Shown here: piece by piece, positions 46,756 through 53,221 of the stretch | Layout: each line of letters begins with the position of its first letter | Position numbering within the stretch: position 1 is the first letter of the stretch | NCBI RefSeq assembly: GCF_016649425.1 | Contig: NZ_JADRCR010000003.1 | Location: 168,600-232,599 of the forward strand | Direction: 5' to 3' | DNA: 64,000 bases | From: Limnobaculum allomyrinae | GTDB taxonomy: Bacteria > Pseudomonadota > Gammaproteobacteria > Enterobacterales > Enterobacteriaceae | Program-made: the position numbers and the translations under genes | Notes under the pieces: model-generated | What the model saw: the letters and a program-made list of their open reading frames with translations, nothing else | The model's database searches: none | Told to the model about the DNA's origin: nothing

Positions 46756-48123
46756 TCAGAGCCTGTCAAAAATAGAGCCTTTGCGCGGAACAAAGATCTT
46801 TTCATACAGGCGAGTAGCATAATCATCCGTCATACCTGAAACATAATCGCTGATGACCCTCATTTTTTGGTCATCGCCTTTTTCAGCTTCTTTTATGTAG
46901 GTGCTGCGGGTCTGTGACGGAAGAAAACGCTCAGGATCATTTGCTAGCACATTAAACAGTTCCACAATCAGCTTCTGCCCTTTAAACTCCAATAGCTGAA
47001 CGTTTTCATGCCGGATAACTTTATCTTCGACCAGTTTAAAGATTGCCTTGCGTAGGGCATTCACTTCTTTAGGTAAAGCCACTTTGTAGCGAAGCACCCC
47101 ACATTTAAAATTTTGATGCTGCACCTGGAGCGTGACGCTAGTGATCATCAGATGGACTAGTGTTCCAATACACTCCTTGCGAAGGTAGCTCTTGCCGAAC
47201 AGTTTATCAGCCACGACATCAACTGTCAGATCAAACGAACTGCAATGGCAGTCTTCAAATAGATGAGCCTTGTCACTAAAATGCTCCATCCACATGTTTC
47301 TGTCGATCATTCTCAGTGATATCGCATCTTCAAGGTCATGGAGTGAATAAGAAACCTCATCTGCTAAATCCATGATCGTTGTATCCAACGCCTTGTATTC
47401 CGTTTTTTTGTGCTTGCCCGGCCCCTTGGTTTCACTAAAGGATTTCAATAGCGCCGTGTCTTTGCCATCAAAGGGGCTGAGAGCAAAACCGACAATGTCC
47501 GTTTCGGAATCGAAATAGCATTTGGGAGGCTTATATTGGGATGACTTGAACAGCCATTCACGGCTGTCTGCTTGTGACTGACCGTAAATATTTTCGTTAA
47601 CAGCCTCAGAGTAGCTCACTGGGTATTTCAGCACGCCTAAGATAAGTCGTCGAGTGGGATCCAGTCCATTGGACTCAGTATATTTATCAAGTCGGGTAAG
47701 AATTCGCAACGTCTGCCCGTTACCTTCAAATCCACCATGTGCCCTCATACAGTAGTTTAGCGCAACCTCTCCACCATGTCCGAAGGGTGGATGGCCGATA
47801 TCGTGTGCAAGACAGATAGCCTGTATCAGGCTCTGTTCGGGCAGAAATTCAGACTCAACCGTTTTACCGCTTTCATAGCGTTTATTTAACTGCGACAAGA
47901 TCCCTGCACCAATCTGCGCGACCTCCATCGAATGGGTCAATCGTGTCCGATAGAAGTCGCTCTCCCCCAGACCCAGCACCTGCGTCTTTGACTGCAAACG
48001 CCTGAAGGCAGAGGAATGGATCAGCCGGGAAAGGTCACGATCATATTCAGATCTTATTTCATTAGGCCGCCTGTTATTGTTACCCAGACGTTCAGACCAG
48101 ATCCTTTTGGTGAAGTGTGTCAT
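46756..48123 (-). CDS. dGTPase-family HD-domain triphosphohydrolase
   Basis: A 455-aa enzyme of the deoxyguanosinetriphosphate triphosphohydrolase family, which converts dGTP to deoxyguanosine and triphosphate. It shows SAFRRLQSKTQV, the HD metal ligands H64 (RTRLTHSMEV), H107-D108 (CLAHDIGHPPFGHGG) and a late Asp near 252-255 (MDLADEVSYSLHDLED). I chose the ATG at 48123 because GGGGAT precedes it. The frame extends upstream to 48213 without family similarity. As transposon cargo it is unlikely to be the housekeeping dgt. Enzymes of this family are known anti-phage factors that deplete dNTPs, and a dGTP hydrolase fits beside guanine-analogue genes. An inverted repeat CTCTGA/TCAGAG overlaps its stop codon. 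Confidence 0.9.
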   Translation of the reverse strand: MTHFTKRIWSERLGNNNRRPNEIRSEYDRDLSRLIHSSAFRRLQSKTQVLGLGESDFYRTRLTHSMEVAQIGAGILSQLNKRYESGKTVESEFLPEQSLIQAICLAHDIGHPPFGHGGEVALNYCMRAHGGFEGNGQTLRILTRLDKYTESNGLDPTRRLILGVLKYPVSYSEAVNENIYGQSQADSREWLFKSSQYKPPKCYFDSETDIVGFALSPFDGKDTALLKSFSETKGPGKHKKTEYKALDTTIMDLADEVSYSLHDLEDAISLRMIDRNMWMEHFSDKAHLFEDCHCSSFDLTVDVVADKLFGKSYLRKECIGTLVHLMITSVTLQVQHQNFKCGVLRYKVALPKEVNALRKAIFKLVEDKVIRHENVQLLEFKGQKLIVELFNVLANDPERFLPSQTRSTYIKEAEKGDDQKMRVISDYVSGMTDDYATRLYEKIFVPRKGSIFDRL

Positions 48124-48601
48124 AGCATCCCCTATTTGCAGAGTATGGCCTGCCTGTTTAATTACAAACGTGAAGTAAGAATGACACCGGTGTTCGGTAA
48201 ACGATGGATGCATGGTTACATGCTGCTTTCACGTCAACTTTGTTAAAGATATTCCGGATTACTGGAAAGCCCGGATGTTTCATATCTTTTGTGGACGGAT
48301 GCTTGAACAACATGACCTCACCTGGTATCCCTTCGATAAACATCTACACAATGCTTTTATGTGTTTTCACATGTTTCATGAAGGTTCGTATTCATTATCT
48401 ATCTCATCTATTCCCATAACAAGACAAACATTTTTATCATATAAAATCATCTTGTTATCATGTTAGTAAAGCAGAAATGCTGTAATTGTGTTGATTAAAC
48501 GTAAACTACTCGCTGATTGTTTATGTGATTTGAAATAAGTTCTGACATATTCGGTATTGATTGGAATTGACATCATCGTCAAAAATGACGATGATGAGTA
48601 T
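48124..48601. other. Divergent intergenic region between dGTPase and methyltransferase genes
   Basis: About 480 bp, fairly AT-rich, that must hold the promoters of two divergent transcription units. Apart from the hairpin at 48571-48596 I see no gene and no confident promoter. Several short open frames here lack ribosome sites. Confidence 0.5.
48571..48596 (+). promoter_or_regulatory. Perfect hairpin or operator at the methyltransferase start
   Basis: An 11-bp perfect inverted repeat (CATCATCGTCA, spacer AAAA, TGACGATGATG) ends 5 bp before the ATG at 48602 and includes part of the likely ribosome site GATGAG. It could be an RNA hairpin that restrains translation or a DNA operator for autocontrol, as found at other methyltransferase genes. 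Confidence 0.6.
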
Positions 48602-49273
48602 ATGAGATATCCCGGTGGTAAAGGCAAGTGCTATCAGCGACTCATCAACCTGATGCCAGTGCACGAAACATATATTGAAACCCATCTTGGCGGGGGGGCA
48701 GTGATGCGCAACAAGCTGCCCGCAAACCGTAATATTGGTATTGATCTTGATCAGCAGGTTATTAACCTCTGGCATGGTAACAATGAGGTTTCCTGCGAAC
48801 TTATCCAGGATGACGCCGTGGCCTATCTCAGCTTATTCCCCTACCAAGGCAATGAGCTGATTTATGCCGATCCGCCCTATGTTCAGAGCACACGCAAACG
48901 CAGCAAGATTTATCGTCATGAATATACAGATGACAACCATCGCCAGTTGCTACAACTACTTGTCACGCTGCCCTGCATGGTAATGGTATCCGGTTATGAA
49001 AATTCAATTTATGACGAAATGCTCAGCGGCTGGCGTTGTGAGCGGTTCAACGCCAAGACACATACGGGTGTTCGCGAAGAATGTGTCTGGATGAATTTTG
49101 ATGTACCTGATAGGTTGCATGATGCCCGCTACATGGGTAGCAACTACCGGGAAAGACAGACGCTGATCCGTCGCCGCACCCGACTTTATGAGCGCATCGA
49201 ACGAATGGAACTTACAGAGCGTAACGAACTTATCCACTGGCTGAATGCCAAATATGGCCTGGAGGTAGTATGA
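48602..49273 (+). CDS. D12-class (Dam-like) DNA adenine methyltransferase
   Basis: A 223-aa N6-adenine methyltransferase. It has MRYPGGKGKCYQ (cofactor motif of D12 enzymes), YIETHLGGGAV (motif I), NIGIDLDQQV and the catalytic DPPY within ELIYADPPYVQS. It is short for Dam (about 280 aa), with a reduced target-recognition part, and ends in a basic helical stretch (RERQTLIRRRTRLYERIERME). The frame can begin at a TTG at 48557, but the ATG at 48602 starts the conserved motif. It overlaps the next gene by ATGA, so the two are translationally coupled. No restriction endonuclease is adjacent, so a simple restriction-modification pair is unlikely. A role in marking DNA for the neighbouring glycosylase is inference. 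Confidence 0.9.
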   Translation: MRYPGGKGKCYQRLINLMPVHETYIETHLGGGAVMRNKLPANRNIGIDLDQQVINLWHGNNEVSCELIQDDAVAYLSLFPYQGNELIYADPPYVQSTRKRSKIYRHEYTDDNHRQLLQLLVTLPCMVMVSGYENSIYDEMLSGWRCERFNAKTHTGVREECVWMNFDVPDRLHDARYMGSNYRERQTLIRRRTRLYERIERMELTERNELIHWLNAKYGLEVV

Positions 49274-50115
49274 CACAGCGGGGAGCGGTCTTCATTGGAC
49301 CTACAGTTATCAATTTGGACTTTCCAGCTCCAGAACAGGATATTCTGCCGGGCGTTTCGTGGGGCAGAATTGAGGCATTCCCATCCCCGGCCTACTGGGC
49401 CTATCAGGTGCTGGCCCGCCGCCTGAAGGTTAATGCTGTAAATTACAAGCTCGGACGAACGCTCAAAGAAGAAGTGGGTGCATGTCTACTGGGTGGACAT
49501 GGCATTCCGGCTGCAGTAGGTCTTGCCGCATTCAATAAGCTAAAAGATTATGGTGTGTTTAACGCTGAGCCTCCACCAGAAGAACTTATTTATGAATGGC
49601 TTTCACAACCAATTAAAACCGGCAGTAAATCAGTGCATTACCGCTTTGCCAGACAGAAATCCCGCTATCTCTCGGCAGCGCTGAACAAACTCAATGCGGA
49701 AGTACCTCCAACGGATTCAGGGCGCGTTCTTCGAGATTGGCTGATCTCAATACCTGGCATCGGACATAAAACGGCTTCATGGGTAGCACGTAACTGGCTC
49801 AGTGCCGATGATGTAGCCATTCTGGATATCCATATTCTGCGGGCTGGACTGCTAGCCGGATTTTTCCCAAGTAATCTGACGGTTGAGCGTGATTACCTTA
49901 AGCTAGAGCAGCTCTTCCTTGAGTTCAGTGAAGCAATGGGCGTTAAAGCGTCAGAATTAGATGCACTGATCTGGTACGAAATGCAGGCCTCTTCCAGTAC
50001 CGTATTCAGCCTGATCGAAAACCTGCGCCATCAGCCTCTTGCTAAACTACGCCCCCGCTCATCGCGAGCCAAAGACCGCCAGCCCGGTACCCACCAGACG
50101 ACCTTCCAGTTTTAA
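49270..50115 (+). CDS. OGG-like helix-hairpin-helix DNA glycosylase
   Basis: A 281-aa protein with an HhH-GPD-type core: LISIPGIGHKTASWVARN (hairpin with likely catalytic Lys at about 167) followed by DDVAILDIHILRAG (catalytic Asp at about 186). These features fit bifunctional 8-oxoguanine glycosylase/lyases, which cut out damaged guanine by a Schiff base through the lysine. The remainder is too divergent to call a housekeeping enzyme. The start codon overlaps the methyltransferase stop (ATGA). The last 57 bp overlap the convergent flavoprotein gene. An OGG-like enzyme is also among the ancillary genes of type IV CBASS, so a role in recognising an altered guanine is plausible. Confidence 0.8.
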   Translation: MTQRGAVFIGPTVINLDFPAPEQDILPGVSWGRIEAFPSPAYWAYQVLARRLKVNAVNYKLGRTLKEEVGACLLGGHGIPAAVGLAAFNKLKDYGVFNAEPPPEELIYEWLSQPIKTGSKSVHYRFARQKSRYLSAALNKLNAEVPPTDSGRVLRDWLISIPGIGHKTASWVARNWLSADDVAILDIHILRAGLLAGFFPSNLTVERDYLKLEQLFLEFSEAMGVKASELDALIWYEMQASSSTVFSLIENLRHQPLAKLRPRSSRAKDRQPGTHQTTFQF

Positions 50116-50745
50116 TCTGGCACACCAGTCATGACCAGTAATGCCCATCGGGCAGAAATTACAGGCTAGCGCTTCAGCAACAAGCGCCATCTGACCAACT
50201 AGGGCACCGACATCCCGCCAGATTAGGCTATCAGCATTCACATATTTCGCCGACGTTTTTCCCTGCTCGGCGATAAACCTGACAACAATACCATTCTGAA
50301 TATCAATAACCGGTAATAACTCGTCACGAACTTCAGACCGAGTCTGTTCCGGAATAAGCAGCGGCGTCAACGCGTGCATATCAGGCAGGTAAAGTTGCCA
50401 GCCATCCTGATCAGACCTGGAAAGAACGATATGAATGGGATGTATGGCTCCGGCAGAAGGCACGGGGCGTTGTGTAAGCGGAAACCCGTAATTTGAATGC
50501 CCTACAGCCATGACCCTGCCGGTCAGCCAAAGCCATTGAGATAATTGGGCCAGACTGACATGGCCGAAACTACGCCGGGTTCTGCGGCCTTCGATCACAT
50601 CACTTAGTACGGGCAGTGCTACAATTTCAGGAGGTGATGTCAGAAAAAATGGTTCTCCAACAGGCCAACTGACGGGCTGATAACTGAGCGACTGTTCCCG
50701 AGGCACGGGACTACCGAGATCGGTCCAGATCATATCCAATATCAT
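50059..50745 (-). CDS. SagB/nitroreductase-like flavin oxidoreductase
   Basis: A 228-aa member of the nitroreductase superfamily near the SagB/ThcOx-type dehydrogenases. It shows IEGRRTRRSFGHVSLAQLSQWLWLTG (FMN-binding start), RPVPSAGAIHPIHIVL, DVGALVGQMALVAEALACNFCPMGITG and a short C terminus. It is the last gene of the four-gene operon and starts inside the QueC-like gene (35-bp overlap), so the products are expected in similar amounts. The start could be 50745 or 50733; neither has a strong ribosome site, fitting coupled translation. SagB relatives oxidise peptide azolines and other flavoenzymes act on small heterocycles. A redox step on a deazaguanine-type intermediate or conjugate is the best guess from context. 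Confidence 0.8.
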   Translation of the reverse strand: MILDMIWTDLGSPVPREQSLSYQPVSWPVGEPFFLTSPPEIVALPVLSDVIEGRRTRRSFGHVSLAQLSQWLWLTGRVMAVGHSNYGFPLTQRPVPSAGAIHPIHIVLSRSDQDGWQLYLPDMHALTPLLIPEQTRSEVRDELLPVIDIQNGIVVRFIAEQGKTSAKYVNADSLIWRDVGALVGQMALVAEALACNFCPMGITGHDWCARLKLEGRLVGTGLAVFGSR

Positions 50746-51316
50746 CCAGAACTTGAAAATACTTATTGCATCCCCGACAGCTGCCGCACGGGATGTTTGC
50801 CTTATGGCAACTGTGTGCCCAAGCTAGCCCGCCCGGCGTGATATCTGAAATCCTGATAAGCTCAGATGTTGATAACTCAATTGCCGGAGCTTCTACAACC
50901 ATACCGCTTTCCTGGAACGCCATAAGATCACTTATTCTGCTGACAAAGCCCGAAGTGCCATCAAGATGAGTTTCATCCGATTTTACTGTGCCTATCCACA
51001 GATGGGTAACGCCAAGAGTGATAGCCTTCATGGCCGCCAGTGAGATAAGCATCTGGTTACGGTACGGCCACCAGTCACTGGATGGCGCATTCGGATCCGC
51101 TTCGGTACCAGCCATATCCCCTGACCCCAGAGAACGACAATCAATACGGATTACGTGATGCTCAATCCCGAGTGTCTGGCAGGTGACAGAAGCCGCTTTG
51201 ATTTCAGCCTCAGCAGCATGCTGACCATAGTCGAGAGTCAGAGCGATATCTGGACGTTTCCACCATGCGATGGCAATAGAGTCCATTCCACCAGAAAGCA
51301 AAAGTGCGGTTTTCAT
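50711..51316 (-). CDS. QueC-like 7-cyano-7-deazaguanine synthase paralogue
   Basis: A 201-aa PP-loop ATPase. It shows the adenylating loop LLSGGMDS (residues 6-13), LDYGQ (29-32), the NQMLISLAA-type segment and a four-cysteine zinc site (C170, C177, C180, C183; CHKANIPCGSCRGC). Authentic QueC (about 230 aa) turns a carboxy-deazaguanine into preQ0. No queD, queE or queF gene lies near, and the gene overlaps an unusual kinase fusion by ATGA, so this is a specialised paralogue. QueC-like proteins are core parts of Qat and type IV CBASS defence, where, as I recall recent work, they attach a deazaguanine to the N terminus of a partner protein. The substrate here is unknown. Confidence 0.88.
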   Translation of the reverse strand: MKTALLLSGGMDSIAIAWWKRPDIALTLDYGQHAAEAEIKAASVTCQTLGIEHHVIRIDCRSLGSGDMAGTEADPNAPSSDWWPYRNQMLISLAAMKAITLGVTHLWIGTVKSDETHLDGTSGFVSRISDLMAFQESGMVVEAPAIELSTSELIRISDITPGGLAWAHSCHKANIPCGSCRGCNKYFQVLDDIGYDLDRSR

Positions 51317-52554
51317 TTTTGAGCTGCCACCCAGAGTGTTTTATAGATTGCGGTGACGTAATCAGTACAGAGAATACATCCCGATCCCTCCATCATTTTT
51401 AGGTCTTCTTCCGATTCGTTCTCTGCATAAAATACCACTGGAATGTCCCTTGCTCGAGCGTAACCGACCTCATAGATTGTGCCAGAATCCAGTGCATCAC
51501 CTATCGCAAAAACAATGTCAGCCTGCCGTATCGCGTCAAGATCTTTTTTAACCACTTCTTCTGCGGTTCCGTGGCCAATCCTGTGATAGGGAGAAAAAAC
51601 GTCCAGTCCCAGATCACTCAAGTTACGTTGTACCTGCTCAACAAGCCACAGCTGTGCAAGTGTAAAAAAAGGGCCAGCCAGATAAACCTTTCTATTGCCA
51701 CCATCGATGAATTTTTGTGAGAGCCTTATGGGGTTGGGATGGAAAGCTGCCAGCCCTTCGGATGATGGAAAAAGCCCACTTTCGCAATAGCAAGCGGTGG
51801 CAAGCGAGGCTTGGTTTGCTGCGTCATGAGCTGTTTTTTTATTAAGCATCCATTCATAGGCAAAATAAGCAACGAACGCATCACCTGAGCCAATCTTGTG
51901 CACAAAGCTTGTCTCATATGCAGGAACATATGAGATATTACCGTTATCGCAAATGAGTGCTCCGGCTGGCCCCTGTTTAATGATAATAACTTCAGCATGA
52001 CCGTTATTATAAAGAAATTCCGCCTGCTGTTGGTCGGATAACTCGTTCTGATCGCTAAGCGCTTTTGCTTCATAGCGATTCAGTATCAGCGCTAGATGCT
52101 TCGCTTTGGATCCATTAGCTGTGAATGGCTCTGGATTGACCACATTCTGGGGATCATATACTGCATAATCAGCATCGACGATAGCAGAGCCTTCAAGCAT
52201 TCCATAACGCAGAGCAAAGGGCGCTGTTACTGTCATTGATGGGTAAGGTGTATCTGGATAGTTGAATATGCGAGGTTCTACCAGGCCATGTTCGTAGTGA
52301 AACATGACTGATTCCTGTACCAGATGAGTATTTAATGTGACGTTTTCAAAATGAGCGCGATCCCGAAGTACTGAACTGACAACATCATCAGCATAGGTAT
52401 GAAGATCGACACTTACACTAAGCGTTGCTAATGCTGATGCAGCTCTTCCGGCAGAACCATAAACCTGGTGATTTCCCGGATGGAGGCAGATCTCATGATA
52501 AGTCCCCCCTGCAATCGTAATGGTATTTTCAGTTAACATTTGATTGTTACTCAT
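51313..52554 (-). CDS. PfkB-family kinase fused to nucleoside deoxyribosyltransferase-like domain
   Basis: A 413-aa fusion. Residues about 10-280 form a PfkB/ribokinase-type sugar or nucleoside kinase with ITIAGGTYHEI, LALILNRYEAKAL, EVIIIKQGPAGALI and the catalytic loop KIGSGDAFVAYFAYEW. Residues about 290-413 form a nucleoside 2-deoxyribosyltransferase-like domain with RKVYLAGPFFT, DVFSPYHRIGHG, DLDAIRQADIVFAIGD and DSGTIYEVGYARAR, where Glu is the expected nucleophile. The fusion could phosphorylate a nucleoside and cleave or exchange its base, so it may make or free a modified guanine for the QueC-like step. It starts within ATGA of the upstream 110-aa gene and ends within ATGA of the QueC-like gene. 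This fusion is not a standard metabolic enzyme that I recognise. Confidence 0.87.
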   Translation of the reverse strand: MSNNQMLTENTITIAGGTYHEICLHPGNHQVYGSAGRAASALATLSVSVDLHTYADDVVSSVLRDRAHFENVTLNTHLVQESVMFHYEHGLVEPRIFNYPDTPYPSMTVTAPFALRYGMLEGSAIVDADYAVYDPQNVVNPEPFTANGSKAKHLALILNRYEAKALSDQNELSDQQQAEFLYNNGHAEVIIIKQGPAGALICDNGNISYVPAYETSFVHKIGSGDAFVAYFAYEWMLNKKTAHDAANQASLATACYCESGLFPSSEGLAAFHPNPIRLSQKFIDGGNRKVYLAGPFFTLAQLWLVEQVQRNLSDLGLDVFSPYHRIGHGTAEEVVKKDLDAIRQADIVFAIGDALDSGTIYEVGYARARDIPVVFYAENESEEDLKMMEGSGCILCTDYVTAIYKTLWVAAQK

Positions 52555-52883
52555 ACCGCATACACGCTGACCCTGACCTGGCCACCATTGATGGCTGTCA
52601 CCCTAGCAACGTAGGTTGTCCCGTGGATAATGCAGTCACGCAGGCGCTGAATATAGGGTGACGCAATACCACCGGCTTGTTTACCGTTATATATCGCGAC
52701 TGTAAGCAAAGAACCCTGAGAATTGATTTGAGCAATATTCAGGATGTCGCCGACTGTTAACTGAGTCACGACCTGTGGGTCCGGTGAGCTCAATTGAGTA
52801 TCAATCGTAAGTTTTTCACAGGTAACTTCAAAATCAGCTTGGCCGAACTGGCCGCCATAACTACCCCCACCAGAGCCTGACAT
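52551..52883 (-). CDS. Gly/Ser-rich small protein, first gene of the QueC-like operon
   Basis: A 110-aa protein of unknown family. Residues 2-15 are Gly/Ser-rich and flexible (SGSGGGSYGGQFGQ). The rest is predicted beta-rich (DFEVTCEKLTIDTQL, VVTQLTVGDILNIAQI, TTYVARVTAINGGQVRVSVYAV). A GAGG site lies 6 nt before the ATG. It leads the four-gene operon and overlaps the next gene by ATGA. Flexible glycine-rich N termini resemble that of QatB in the Qat system, so this protein may be the partner that is modified by the QueC-like enzyme. That is inference; the initiator Met would probably be removed, leaving Ser rather than Gly first. Confidence 0.75.
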   Translation of the reverse strand: MSGSGGGSYGGQFGQADFEVTCEKLTIDTQLSSPDPQVVTQLTVGDILNIAQINSQGSLLTVAIYNGKQAGGIASPYIQRLRDCIIHGTTYVARVTAINGGQVRVSVYAV

Positions 52884-53221
52884 AGATACCTCATATTACA
52901 TGTAGTTATTAACATATATTGTTTAGCTTTCAAACGTTATCATATTCATTAGTATTCATTTAATAAGGAAAACTAATTTAGGACATTGATCACAGTTGAG
53001 TTTTTTACTACAGCAATATTAAACTTAGCAATCCTGCAATGTAAGCTGGTAAAATTAACAGTCGAAACCTTCTACTGGTGTGAACACCTTACTGGCTTAG
53101 ACGATGGCCTGGATAGTTGGTAAATAATATTGTTTTACTTCGATAATAACCTCAATTCTCTATGTACTTAATCAAAAAGGTATATTAATAAAAACACAGT
53201 AAAATCAAAGGTAATACGTAA
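52884..53221. other. Intergenic region between the tns operon and the cargo operon
   Basis: About 340 bp of AT-rich sequence. It must hold the promoter of the four-gene operon. A possible -35 TTGAAA lies near 52931-52936 on the minus strand, but no good -10 follows. I see no clear terminator after the tnsD-like gene and no coding sequence. Confidence 0.5.

Noticed and set aside
48602-49273. Restriction-modification system
   Set aside because: No endonuclease gene is adjacent. The partner gene encodes a glycosylase-type protein.
50711-51316. Housekeeping queC for queuosine synthesis
   Set aside because: It lies in transposon cargo, overlaps a kinase-NDT fusion and has no queD, queE or queF neighbour; it is also shorter than typical QueC.
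50059-52883. Type IV CBASS or Qat system
   Set aside because: Shared parts (QueC-like, OGG-like) are present, but there is no CD-NTase or effector for CBASS and no ATPase or TatD nuclease for Qat.
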